From: Acidobacteriota bacterium
Lineage (GTDB): Bacteria > Acidobacteriota > Terriglobia > Bryobacterales > Bryobacteraceae
Length of the DNA stretch: 34,702 nt
Direction of reading: 5' to 3'
Assembly (NCBI GenBank): GCA_003223115.1
Contig: QHXW01000308.1
Coordinates: forward strand, 1 to 34,702
Positions 8,637 to 17,857 of the stretch are shown piece by piece; the first letter of the stretch is position 1, and the number at the start of each line of letters is the position of its first letter. The notes beneath the pieces were generated by a model that had not been told where the DNA came from, searched no databases, and saw only the letters and a program-made list of their open reading frames with translations. Position numbers and translations under genes: made by a program.

Positions 8637-10826
8637 TCAAGCCAGTTGAAGTACGGACTTTCCATCCATCCAGGCTGGCACCTGCACGCCGAACAGCGCC
8701 AAGGCCGTGGGCGCCATGTCCTCGATGCCGGGATCTTTTGCTTCGATTTTGCGATTTGAAAACAGCACACCCGGAACCAGTACCGGATCCACGCAATGAT
8801 CGCCGCTCCAGGCTTTGGTGTTGTCCTCGAACACGCGAGCCGTGGTTTTTCCTACCGCGGCATCCCAGGACGTGCGGTAACCTTTCGCGTAGCCGATAAT
8901 GAGATCCGGCGCGGCCTCGAGATATGGACCTTTATATATGTCGCTGGCAGCGTACACGTTGGTGATGGCAATCTCGCCCGTATCTTTGTCAGGAAGGCGA
9001 GTAAGCTTCTGGATCAGTTCCTTTCTGAGTGCTTCGGCATCCGCCTGCGCAACGATACCCTGTGCTTCACGCCCTTTCAGGTTGAGATAAAGTCCGCCCA
9101 GTCCGAACGTATAAGCGCGCGTGCGGCTCCAATCGATTCCTTCGAAGTATTCTCCGCTTTCTCGCGCGCCATCCTTAAACGCCAGATAGCCGTTCTGGAG
9201 CAGCCACGAGTTCAGGTTGACGCCGCGGCGAAAGGCGCGAAACCCATGATCTGACAACACGAAAAGAGCTGTTTGATCATCTATATGTTTAAATGTTTCG
9301 CCCACCAGACGATCCATGTCACGGTAGAGGCTTTCGATGACGTCGCGTTGTTTTTCATCGGCCGGCGCCTTTGCTCTGGCGCAATCCAGATACCGGTAAA
9401 ACATGTGTTGCACACGATCCGTGGTATCGAAAACACACGCAACCACTCCGCGCCGCGTACGCTCGAGCGCCGCCATGAACATTTGCTCGCGCTCCTGCTT
9501 AATGGACTCGACCTGCTTCAAGAAGGCATCATCATCGATCACGCCTTCATTCAAAGCCCAGGTGTCCTCCGCCATTCCCAGCGTTGCGAATGATCCCAGG
9601 AGCTTCGCCAGGTACATTGCATAATACGTGGGCTGGCTGATGGGGAGCGCCGGTTTTTCGGGATCGATCTGCACTGGCGTGGCATACAGCGACACGTCAG
9701 GCTTGGTCTCGGTCAGCAGGAACTTCGCGATCCCATTGATGGAAACGCCTGCGCCGCTACGGAACCGCAGCTGGATCCACGGTGTATACTCGCCCGGTTT
9801 CAGCCGGTAGGACTCTCCTTGAATCTCGAGTAGAGCGCCGCCCTCACGATCAATCTCGAGAATGTGGAACGGAAGCCGCATGTGCCCGCTGCCTTCGATG
9901 AACGTGTTCTCCGGACCTTCGACCGCGCCTTCCAGGTGATCGCCCACGCGTGCTAGTGGATAACGGTTTCCGCCAATGCAGGCGGTGGTTTCGGTGCGCG
10001 TCGAGAACTGGGAGAAACTGCCCTGAGTGCCGAGCAGGTCAGGCGTGCACATCGCCGAAAGCAGTTTGCCGTTGAACTGGTCTGGAGGAAATGTGATGGG
10101 AACGCGAAGCACCGTGCAGCCAATCGAGTGTCGCCCGAGAATCTTCCAGAACGGCTCACTTTTGCGTCGCATCTCAACCGAGGCGCGCGAGAGGGGAATC
10201 CGGAAGCGGCCGATGCGCAACGTTCTGCCCGGCGGCCGGACTTTGGATGACGACAGCTCCGGTACGTAAGATCTCAAGTCGCGCTGCAAAAAATCGAAAA
10301 TGTTGTGCTTGGCCGGATTGACGCCCGTGGCAAAGGTGGACCAGGCGACCGGCGAGAGCGCTGGAAACGTTGTGCGCAGCCGGGAATAGGAGCCTTGCTG
10401 TTTCAGACGGCTCAAATTCGGAAGCTTGCCTTCGGCCATGAAGCGCTCCGCGAGCGTGGGATCAAAACCATCCAGTCCCAGAAAAATCAACTTCCTGACG
10501 CGGGCTTTCCGGTAACCCTGTCTGCGGCTCACCAGCAGCCAAACCATGCGAAACGGCCCCACCAGAAACGACACCAGACTCAACAGGAGCGAAGTGATGA
10601 GCGTGAGAAACGAGCCCAGGAATGCGAACCCCGCGCCAGGCCCGATGTACGCCAGCTCGAGGCCGGCGTGTCCGTGTCCGTGAGGCCGCATCAGCGCTAA
10701 CGTGCAAATGCTCAGGAACAGCGCATACCGGGCCGCGGTGGAATTGGCATTCCCGCCTGTGGTAGGACAAGCGTCGCATACTCGCGCTTTATCCGGGTTT
10801 TCGCTTGTGGTGCACCGCGGCTTCAT
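8637..10826 (-). CDS. membrane-anchored type I phosphodiesterase-family enzyme
   Basis: A 729-residue paralogue of the neighbouring lipoprotein with a different N-terminus. One hydrophobic segment lies near 33-46, and a long hydrophobic region at 59-98 (IGPGAGFAFLGSF and on) probably makes one or two membrane helices. The catalytic domain begins with LIFLGLDGFDP (Asp119), followed by TTFPALSPVAWSTFATG (Ser158 the likely nucleophile), NPAKHNIFDFL, VLSDHGFRAF and SGDHCVDP. The active site should face the periplasm. The ATG overlaps the previous gene's stop (ATGA), fixing the start and showing tight coupling. The gene pair (one anchored by helices, one by lipid) suggests related esters processed at the envelope. 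Confidence 0.9.
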   Translation of the reverse strand: MKPRCTTSENPDKARVCDACPTTGGNANSTAARYALFLSICTLALMRPHGHGHAGLELAYIGPGAGFAFLGSFLTLITSLLLSLVSFLVGPFRMVWLLVSRRQGYRKARVRKLIFLGLDGFDPTLAERFMAEGKLPNLSRLKQQGSYSRLRTTFPALSPVAWSTFATGVNPAKHNIFDFLQRDLRSYVPELSSSKVRPPGRTLRIGRFRIPLSRASVEMRRKSEPFWKILGRHSIGCTVLRVPITFPPDQFNGKLLSAMCTPDLLGTQGSFSQFSTRTETTACIGGNRYPLARVGDHLEGAVEGPENTFIEGSGHMRLPFHILEIDREGGALLEIQGESYRLKPGEYTPWIQLRFRSGAGVSINGIAKFLLTETKPDVSLYATPVQIDPEKPALPISQPTYYAMYLAKLLGSFATLGMAEDTWALNEGVIDDDAFLKQVESIKQEREQMFMAALERTRRGVVACVFDTTDRVQHMFYRYLDCARAKAPADEKQRDVIESLYRDMDRLVGETFKHIDDQTALFVLSDHGFRAFRRGVNLNSWLLQNGYLAFKDGARESGEYFEGIDWSRTRAYTFGLGGLYLNLKGREAQGIVAQADAEALRKELIQKLTRLPDKDTGEIAITNVYAASDIYKGPYLEAAPDLIIGYAKGYRTSWDAAVGKTTARVFEDNTKAWSGDHCVDPVLVPGVLFSNRKIEAKDPGIEDMAPTALALFGVQVPAWMDGKSVLQLA

Positions 10827-11680
10827 CGGACCTTCCCTTCGACGAAGGGCACTTCGAAGACTTTTTCGTGCTGGATTGGCCCGTGCCCGAAATATCCATC
10901 CTCGCCGAACAGCTCGCCGTGGTCCGCCGTGACGGTGATGTAGGTATTCCTCGGGACTACATCAAGCAGCTCTTCGACTACGGTGTCGAGGTACTTCACG
11001 GCATCAATCTGGCGCTGGCGGAGCGCGCCGAGCTTCCGGTTATCAAACATTTTGGCGTTGGTCTTGCGCAATCTTCCACCCACAATGGACTCGTCCAGAT
11101 GTTTGAACACTCCGTGCACGCCGCTGATGCGCGGCCACTGGTCCGGTGGCTCATCCGGCAAGGCGTATGGATAATGCGTTTCGCCGACATTCAACAGATA
11201 GAACGAGGGTGCATCTTCGCGAAACTTCATCTCGCGCACCATGGCGCGCATATCATTGTGCTTCTCCATCAGCTTATAACTGTCAAAGCCGCTGTTCAGC
11301 ACGGTGGTAGGATTCAGCACCGGCAATGAAACCAAGGCATGCGTCCGATAGCCGAGTTTCTGAAGCAGCACCGGCAGGTACAGGCGCGGCACAAAGCTCT
11401 TGAACTCGATGCCCCCGGCTCCCAGCCGCTCGTTGAACTTGAAGAAATCCTTTTTGTAGTACTCCGAAGCGTACACATTCCGCGGGCTGACGTGCGGCAT
11501 CAGGCCCATCAATAGGTTATAGTGCGACGGTGCCGTCCATGAGGCGTACGACCAGCGCTTTTCCACTTTTCCCAGCTTGCGCATCACTGACGGACGCGCG
11601 GTGGTGAAGGAATCGTGACGGCAACTGTCGAAAATAATAAGGACGTAATTGTTCCTGACGGGCCGTTTCCCGGGGGGCAT
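10823..11680 (-). CDS. short sulfatase/phosphotransferase-like alkaline-phosphatase-superfamily protein
   Basis: The 285 residues carry a compact sulfatase-type core. The metal ligands are in LIIFDSCRHDSF (Asp18, Arg21, Asp23). TAPSH occupies the place of the formylglycine motif, with Thr49 where sulfatases have Cys or Ser. TADHGELFGEDG and GHGPIQHEKVFEVP are near the end. Without the Cys/Ser it cannot form formylglycine, so it is more like Thr-nucleophile phosphoryl transferases or hydrolases. It lacks a signal peptide and the C-terminal subdomain of full-length sulfatases (450 or more residues). It is the first gene of the six-gene operon, with AGGAG five bases before its ATG, and its stop overlaps the next start. 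Confidence 0.82.
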   Translation of the reverse strand: MPPGKRPVRNNYVLIIFDSCRHDSFTTARPSVMRKLGKVEKRWSYASWTAPSHYNLLMGLMPHVSPRNVYASEYYKKDFFKFNERLGAGGIEFKSFVPRLYLPVLLQKLGYRTHALVSLPVLNPTTVLNSGFDSYKLMEKHNDMRAMVREMKFREDAPSFYLLNVGETHYPYALPDEPPDQWPRISGVHGVFKHLDESIVGGRLRKTNAKMFDNRKLGALRQRQIDAVKYLDTVVEELLDVVPRNTYITVTADHGELFGEDGYFGHGPIQHEKVFEVPFVEGKVR

Positions 11681-11740
11681 GGATGCTCCTTCAGCTTCGC
11701 GGCTGGGCGGTACGCATCCAGTTTAGCCTGAGTGCTCTGA

Positions 11741-13888
11741 TTAGTTCTTCGGCAGTGCAAACGCTACATACTTTCCGCCCGAGGGCGCGCCTGACTTGCC
11801 GCCACCCGCGGCGATCACAACGAATTCCCTGCCGTCCGCTTCATACACGGCAGGCGTGGCGTTCCCGGCCGCTGGCAGTGTGGTCTGCCACAGGAGTTTT
11901 CCCGTGGCCTTATCGAAGGCGTGAAATTTGCTGTCGCGGTCCGTCGCGCCAATGAAGACGAGGCCGCCAGCCGTGACCACGGGGCCGCCGTAATTCTCGC
12001 TTCCCGTGTCGCGAATTCCCTTGGCCACAAGCTCGGGATACTCACCGAACGGAATTTTCCAGGCAATCTCACCGGTATCGAGGTTAATCGCGTTGAGCGT
12101 GCCCCAGGGCGGTTCCACGGCAGGGTAGCCGTCCGGATCAAGAAATTTGTTATAGCCATCCGAGGTGTATTTCAATCCGAACGGCCACGGGGTTTGGAAA
12201 GTGGGCGCCGCAACGGCGGTGTCCTCGCCAGTCATGAGGTAGTGCACCAGCCCGCGCATTTCCTCACGCGAGAGCTGGGCAAAAGCCGGCATTCTCCCGC
12301 GGCCTTCGCGAATCATGGTTCTGATCTCGGCATCGACATACTTGTTCCCGATTTCCACCAGAGAAGGGAACTCGGGAGGGCTGCCGTGCAAATCCTGGCG
12401 GTGACAATTGGCGCAAGCTTGCAGGTAGATGTCCCGGCCGCTGGTACGCCCCTGAATCTTGGGGCGTGGCACCAGTCTTAGGATCCAGGGCATCTCGTTG
12501 GAGTTGACGTACAGCAGTCCGGTCTCAGGATCGAAAGCCGCGCCGCCCCATTCCGCGCCGCCGTCGAAGCCCGGAAAAATTACGGTTCCCTCGACGCTCG
12601 GTGGCACGAACTGGCCCGCGCTGCGAACCTTTTGCAGTTGTTCCAGCACGGCCTGATGAACCTCCGGCGTCCTGCGCGTGACCATTTCTTCGGTGAAGAT
12701 TTGGCGTGCGAAGGGCGGCGGCTTGAGCGGAAGAGGTTGCGTTTCCGCAGTCTTCTCGCCGTCAACCTCGGTCGGAGGCACCTTGCGGTATTCGAGGGGG
12801 AATAGCGGTTTGCCGGTCTCGCGCTCGAATACAAAGACGTGCCCCGATTTTGTAGTTTGTGACACTGCGTCAATCAGGCGCCGGTTGCGTTCAACCGTCA
12901 CCAGACCCGGAGGCGCCGGAAAATCCCGATCCCACAAATCGTGCTTCACCGCCTGAAAATGCCACACGCGTTTTCCGGTTCGAGCATCCAGAGCGATCAG
13001 CGTATTCGCGAACAGATCATCACCAAGCCGGTTCGAACCGTAAAAATCGAAGGCGGCAGAACCTGTAGGCGCGAACACCAGGCCCCGCTTTTCGTCTACG
13101 GACATTCCTGCCCAATTGTTGGCCGAGCCGCTGTACTTCCAGGCATCCTTCGGCCAGGTGTCGTAACCGAATTCGCCAGGATGCGGAATGGTGTGAAAGG
13201 ACCAGCGGAGTTTGCCTGTGCGCACATCGTAAGCGCGAATGTCGCCGGGAGGTGACGGCAAATCCTCGCTCATCATGCTGCCGAGAATCAATAGACCTCT
13301 GTAAATTACGCCCGGGGTTGTGGACGTAATGGAAACTTCTTTCGGATTCCGGCCCAGACCCTGGCGCAGATCGACGCGCCCGGAATCTCCAAATGCAGGA
13401 ACCGGCTTTCCAGTCTTGGCGTCGATGGCGTGCAGAAATTGGCGTGCGACGATATAGATTCGCCGCTCATCGCCCTCTCCCCAGTAAGTCAATCCGCGGT
13501 TCCGTACGGGGCTGCGTACAGGCGCGTCGTTGGGATCGAAGGTCCAGAGAAGTTTTCCCTGCGACGCATCCAACGCAATGACACGCAATTTCGGCGTAGT
13601 TGCATAAAGGACGCCGTCGACCATGATCGGATTACACTGCATCTCCGAGTCTGCAAAAGAATCGCCGGTATCGAACGTCCAGGCGACCTCGAGCTTGTCC
13701 ACGTTCTCGCGATTGATCTGGTCGAGAGCGGAGTATCGGATATTTTCCGCACCTCCGCCGTAAACAGACCAACTGCGGTATTCAGTTTTCGGAACCGTTC
13801 GCTTCTGATTTCGGGAAGCGCCAGCAAGTAACAGCGGCAGGATGACGAGCAGCCACAAGGCGGTGTGTAAGAACGATTTATGTCCCAA
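11741..13888 (-). CDS. PQQ-dependent dehydrogenase with inserted cytochrome c domain
   Basis: A 715-residue quinoprotein of the membrane-glucose-dehydrogenase-like type. A signal/anchor at about 8-24 leads into an eight-bladed propeller built from repeats such as [26 protein letters not shown] and [26 protein letters not shown] and [21 protein letters not shown] are typical of this subfamily. A cytochrome c module is inserted between blades at about 480-560, with heme site CANCH (Cys492, Cys495, His496) and probable axial Met533. It should oxidise an alcohol or sugar in the periplasm and pass electrons through its own heme. The start codon is TTG (no in-frame ATG precedes the signal). The gene lies 60 bases upstream of the sulfatase-like gene and could share its transcript. 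Confidence 0.92.
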   Translation of the reverse strand: MGHKSFLHTALWLLVILPLLLAGASRNQKRTVPKTEYRSWSVYGGGAENIRYSALDQINRENVDKLEVAWTFDTGDSFADSEMQCNPIMVDGVLYATTPKLRVIALDASQGKLLWTFDPNDAPVRSPVRNRGLTYWGEGDERRIYIVARQFLHAIDAKTGKPVPAFGDSGRVDLRQGLGRNPKEVSITSTTPGVIYRGLLILGSMMSEDLPSPPGDIRAYDVRTGKLRWSFHTIPHPGEFGYDTWPKDAWKYSGSANNWAGMSVDEKRGLVFAPTGSAAFDFYGSNRLGDDLFANTLIALDARTGKRVWHFQAVKHDLWDRDFPAPPGLVTVERNRRLIDAVSQTTKSGHVFVFERETGKPLFPLEYRKVPPTEVDGEKTAETQPLPLKPPPFARQIFTEEMVTRRTPEVHQAVLEQLQKVRSAGQFVPPSVEGTVIFPGFDGGAEWGGAAFDPETGLLYVNSNEMPWILRLVPRPKIQGRTSGRDIYLQACANCHRQDLHGSPPEFPSLVEIGNKYVDAEIRTMIREGRGRMPAFAQLSREEMRGLVHYLMTGEDTAVAAPTFQTPWPFGLKYTSDGYNKFLDPDGYPAVEPPWGTLNAINLDTGEIAWKIPFGEYPELVAKGIRDTGSENYGGPVVTAGGLVFIGATDRDSKFHAFDKATGKLLWQTTLPAAGNATPAVYEADGREFVVIAAGGGKSGAPSGGKYVAFALPKN

Positions 13889-14211
13889 CCGTCGAGCCTA
13901 ACACAGCCGCCCTAAAGCAGAAACTGGCGTTCATGACGCTAAAGCCGTACGATTTATAACAATCGAATTACCGAGACGCATATACACGTTAGAGAAGCGG
14001 TTGAACCAAACGCGGCAATGCAAAGATTTTGGTTGACAAAGGAGGCTCTGGCGGTACATCGTTGCCTCATACAAGTAAGTCGCTCACGCCGGCGCGGAAG
14101 CTCTGTGCGGGCGTAATGGGATTTTGTCCGTGCCTCACATGGGGCCTTGAACAGGGGTAACCAACGAGCGGATTTAAGAAGCACTGTAACGGAAAGGCTG
14201 GAGGGAAATTA
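13889..14211. promoter_or_regulatory. divergent intergenic region between the quinoprotein and receptor genes
   Basis: Both flanking genes point away from this 323-base, comparatively AT-rich region, so it must hold their promoters. A perfect short inverted repeat, CGATT-TATAAC-AATCG, lies at 13950-13965 and contains a TATAA core; it could be an operator. On the plus strand TTGACA at 14033-14038 is a consensus -35, with only a poor -10 (TACATC, 16 bases later). The receptor's ribosome-binding site is GGAGGG near 14200. No small gene is recognised. Confidence 0.4.
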
Positions 14212-17200
14212 ATGTCTCGTCGCTTGAGAGCACTTGCGGTTGTTTTTTGTCTGTTCGCAGCGATCAGCATTTGCTGGGGACAGGGTGCGGTAGGCACGCT
14301 GAATGGCACGGTGTTGGATCCCGCTGGTGCCGTGGTGCCCGGTGCCGCAGTCGTGATCACGAACACGGCGACCGGCGTGGAAACCAAGACCACCACCACC
14401 GGGTCGGGCGCATACACCGTTCCGTATTTGACGGCCGGCACGTACAGCATTCGTGTCACAGCTCCTGGTTTTCGGACGGCTGAGGACACCAACGTCATCC
14501 TGCGCGTAGCCCAGAACTTGACCGTAAATATGACGCTCGAAGTGGGCGGAACCAGCGAGCAGGTGACCGTAACCGCAGAGGCGCCTCTGTTAGACACCGG
14601 CAGCGCCGAGATCGGTCGCTATATCTCGCTCGAGGAATTCAAGAGCTGGCCCATTTTCCTCGATGACGGACAGAGGCAGATCCAGAGCTTTATCTTCAGC
14701 AGCCTGCCGGGAACAACCGGCGGTGGGTTCCAGGGCTCGATCAACGGCGGGCAGATGTATTCGCACGAGATCCTGATCGAGGGAATTCCTGTCGGACGCG
14801 CGGATATTTCCGGCGGCAATAACAGCGAGTTCAGTCCCTCGGCCGAAGGCATCAGCGAATTCAAACTGCAGGAGGGCGCTATTGGCGCCCAGTACAACGG
14901 TGGACAAACTGCCGTAGCGAACTTCGGCATCAAGTCCGGCACCAACCAAGTGCACGGCTCGGGATTTGTCTACCTGCAGAACGAAGCTTTCAACGCGCTC
15001 TCGCTCTCGGAAAAAACACAGGGTCAGAAGAAAGGCAAGTACCGCGAAAATAATGAAGGGTACTCGCTCGGCGGCCCCGTGTACATCCCGAAGATCTACA
15101 ACGGCAGAAACAAGACATTCTTTTTTACCGATTTTGAAAAGGATCACTACAATCAACTGCGGTTCAGCAATTTCTCAACCCTGGCGACGACTGCGTTCAA
15201 GACCGGCGACTTTTCGAAGCTCCTGGACCCGGCCTTCACCGGCAACTCCAAATCAGGCACGACGGTGGGCACCGATGCATTAGGGCGGCCCATTGTCTTT
15301 GGGCAGATCTATGACCCAAACACTACGCGGAAGGCGGCCGACGGAACCGTCGTTCGCGATCCGTTCCCGAGCAACACCATTCCGAAGGATCGATGGGACC
15401 CCGTTGCTGTAAATATTCTCGGTTTGGGTCTGGTTGACCCAACCTTCGACCGAATGCTCCGCAACATCGAGCGCCCCAGCAGTTGCTGTCCCTTCTTTGA
15501 CCTCCATATTGTTGGCGTGAAGGGCGATCACAATATCTCGGATAAGCACCATCTGTCCGGCTACTACAACCACAGCTACCGCCTCCGGTACAACAACTCG
15601 GGCGGCAGCGGTGGCCGCTACCTGCCCATTCCCGGTCCGGTGACGACGAGTTGGAAAGTACAGAGCACTCCGGGCCGTATGGCACGCGCGTCGCTCAACT
15701 CCACGTTGTCGAATACCCTCATCAACCGTGTTGCTATCGGGTTCAATCGTTTCTTCAATTCAAACGGCGGGCGCGCGGACACCATCAACAAAGGTTGGGC
15801 GGAGAAGCTGGGCATTCAGAACACGTCGCCGGATTTCTTCCCGACATTCAGATTCAGCGGCAATTCATATCAGGGCGGAACCATCGCACAGATCGGCTCC
15901 GGGGGCCGGTACGATGGAGCGAATGGAAGTTGGGTGGTCAACGACGACTTAACCTGGCTCCACGGCGCGCACAGCGTGCATTTCGGGTATCAGTACTCGC
16001 GGTATTACTATAACGAGCGGAATCCCAACGGTTCAGGGGATTTCCGTTTCACTGCGCAGCAGACGGATCTGCCGGGCTTTATCAACAACACCGGTCATGC
16101 GTTTGCCAGCTTCTTGCTGGGTGCGCCTCGAAGCGCCTCCCGCGATATCAGTATCTTAAATGACGGGTTCCGGCAGCCGCAGCACGCGCTTTATACCATG
16201 GACGACTGGAAGCTCACACCCAAATTAACCATGAGCATCGGGCTGCGATGGGAGATCATTCCGCCGTTCTTCGAGCGTACGGGCCGGCTCTCGTACATCG
16301 ATCTCAATGCGCCGAATCCGGACGCCGACAACCGTCCAGGGGCGTTGGTGTTTGGCAAGACTCCCAGCAAGACCTATTGGCGCGAATTCGGCCCGAGGTT
16401 TGGTGTTGCGTACCAGGCGTCGGACAAACTCGTGGTACGCGGCGGGTACGCCATGACCAACACGCCGCCCATCGCGAACAGTTGGGGCTACAGCGGATTC
16501 ACTTACGGGTACTATTCAACGATCAGCTCGCGGGCGGGGACCAGCCCGACCGGGTTCGTGGACGATCCGGCCATGTACCTCAGCAAACCGTTCCCGAACT
16601 TCCGCGGCACCCTGCCCAACACCGATCCGTCTTCCGGTAACTACGATGCGTATCAAACTACGGCGCCCGATGCGAACCGCCCTGGGTACGTGCAGAACTG
16701 GAACCTGAGCGTGCAGTATCTTCTGCCCGCTAAGACCGTGTTGGAGGTGGCCTACGTCGGAAACAAAGGAACGAGGTTGTGGGGCGGCCAGGGGCAGTTC
16801 GGCGAAATGAATGGCTTGCCGGCAAGCTTACTCTCCAAGGGCGATATTCTGACGGATCATGCCTCGGACCATCCGGAGTTCATCCCCTATCCGGATTTCC
16901 CGGCATCGGACTTCACCGTAGCCCAAGCTCTCCGCCGGTTCCCGCAATACGGCAGTGTTCAGGAGGCGTTTCCGTATGACACCAACTCCAGCTACCACTC
17001 GTTACAGATAACGGCGACACGTCATCTGACCGCTGGTCTGGGCTTCCTGGCAGCATACACCTGGTCCAAGGCTCTGACTTACGTGGACGCCGCCGGGCCT
17101 GCACAGTATTATGCGACTTTCCAGGATTACTATAATCGGAAACTCGAACACTCGACGGCGTTCTTTAATTACCCGCAGAATTTCAAGCTGACGTGGGTTT

Positions 17201-17748
17201 ATGAGACGCCGTTCGGAAAAGGAAAGCGCTGGGACTTGCACGCCTTCAATTACGTCCTGGGTGGCTGGCAACTCGCCGCGATTCACAATTACCGCTCTGG
17301 TGATCCCATCGCAATCTTCTCGTCCGGACTTAACACACCAGACGGATTTTCTTCCTCCATTCGGCCGGACGTTCTCACCGGCGTTCCACTTACGCTGGGG
17401 CCGTTACCTGGCCATGTAGATTTCTTTAATCCGCAGCCGTACCTGAACCCCGCGGCTTTTGCGAACGTGCCTACGACTGAAAACGGCGTTCCGCTCCGCG
17501 TGGGAACAGCACCGCGGTTTATCAACAACCTGCGCGGGCCGCGTACGCTCGATGAGCAGTTCCGAATGAGCAAGAAGTTTCCAATTAAAGAGCGTGCGAG
17601 CATAGGTGTCGGCGTGAGCTTGACCAATCCGTTCAACCGCACCAATCGCTACATCGCCGACACGACCATTGGAGACTCCGATTTCGGCATGCTGTACGCC
17701 GGCGGTGGAGGCCGAACGCTGCAACTCGACGCGCGCATCGACTTCTAG
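14212..17748 (+). CDS. Oar-like TonB-dependent receptor with carboxypeptidase-regulatory domain
   Basis: A 1,178-residue outer-membrane protein. The signal peptide ends near residue 24 (AAISICWGQ). A carboxypeptidase-regulatory-like beta-sandwich at about 27-110 is marked by GTLNGTVLDPAGAVVPGA, GAYTVPYLTAGTYSI and VTAPGF. It is followed by a plug-like region (SINGGQMYSHEILIEGIP near 180) and a very long beta-barrel region ending in the aromatic outer-membrane signature LQLDARIDF. The order regulatory domain, plug, barrel and the length match the Oar-like receptors that are hugely expanded in Acidobacteriota. They are thought to import or bind large nutrients, with the substrate here unknown. 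The start is supported by GGAGGG about 8 bases upstream. It is a single gene closed by a strong terminator at 17771-17805. Confidence 0.93.
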   Translation: MSRRLRALAVVFCLFAAISICWGQGAVGTLNGTVLDPAGAVVPGAAVVITNTATGVETKTTTTGSGAYTVPYLTAGTYSIRVTAPGFRTAEDTNVILRVAQNLTVNMTLEVGGTSEQVTVTAEAPLLDTGSAEIGRYISLEEFKSWPIFLDDGQRQIQSFIFSSLPGTTGGGFQGSINGGQMYSHEILIEGIPVGRADISGGNNSEFSPSAEGISEFKLQEGAIGAQYNGGQTAVANFGIKSGTNQVHGSGFVYLQNEAFNALSLSEKTQGQKKGKYRENNEGYSLGGPVYIPKIYNGRNKTFFFTDFEKDHYNQLRFSNFSTLATTAFKTGDFSKLLDPAFTGNSKSGTTVGTDALGRPIVFGQIYDPNTTRKAADGTVVRDPFPSNTIPKDRWDPVAVNILGLGLVDPTFDRMLRNIERPSSCCPFFDLHIVGVKGDHNISDKHHLSGYYNHSYRLRYNNSGGSGGRYLPIPGPVTTSWKVQSTPGRMARASLNSTLSNTLINRVAIGFNRFFNSNGGRADTINKGWAEKLGIQNTSPDFFPTFRFSGNSYQGGTIAQIGSGGRYDGANGSWVVNDDLTWLHGAHSVHFGYQYSRYYYNERNPNGSGDFRFTAQQTDLPGFINNTGHAFASFLLGAPRSASRDISILNDGFRQPQHALYTMDDWKLTPKLTMSIGLRWEIIPPFFERTGRLSYIDLNAPNPDADNRPGALVFGKTPSKTYWREFGPRFGVAYQASDKLVVRGGYAMTNTPPIANSWGYSGFTYGYYSTISSRAGTSPTGFVDDPAMYLSKPFPNFRGTLPNTDPSSGNYDAYQTTAPDANRPGYVQNWNLSVQYLLPAKTVLEVAYVGNKGTRLWGGQGQFGEMNGLPASLLSKGDILTDHASDHPEFIPYPDFPASDFTVAQALRRFPQYGSVQEAFPYDTNSSYHSLQITATRHLTAGLGFLAAYTWSKALTYVDAAGPAQYYATFQDYYNRKLEHSTAFFNYPQNFKLTWVYETPFGKGKRWDLHAFNYVLGGWQLAAIHNYRSGDPIAIFSSGLNTPDGFSSSIRPDVLTGVPLTLGPLPGHVDFFNPQPYLNPAAFANVPTTENGVPLRVGTAPRFINNLRGPRTLDEQFRMSKKFPIKERASIGVGVSLTNPFNRTNRYIADTTIGDSDFGMLYAGGGGRTLQLDARIDF

Positions 17749-17770
17749 CCGTTCCTGAAGCAACAAGCGA

Positions 17771-17805
17771 GGCCCTGTGGCGCTACCGCCCAGGGCCTTT
17801 TTTTT
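17771..17805 (+). terminator. rho-independent terminator after the TonB-dependent receptor
   Basis: GGCCCTG pairs with CAGGGCC and the stem continues with GGCG/CGCC past one bulged T, closed by a CTAC loop. A run of eight T follows at once. It lies 23 bases after the receptor stop and insulates the next gene. Confidence 0.9.
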
Positions 17806-17819
17806 CTCCGCTCGACCGC

Positions 17820-17847
17820 TGCTATCCTGGGTTAAAGTTTCAAGGAG
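17820..17847 (+). promoter_or_regulatory. extended -10 promoter and ribosome-binding site of the sulfatase-TPR gene
   Basis: TGCTATCCT at 17820-17828 fits an extended -10 (TGn plus TATNNT). It sits 15 bases after the terminator. AAGGAG at 17842-17847 is 10 bases before the ATG at 17858, so this gene has a short normal leader, unlike the leaderless candidates elsewhere. Confidence 0.45.
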
Positions 17848-17857
17848 CTCTTCCCGG

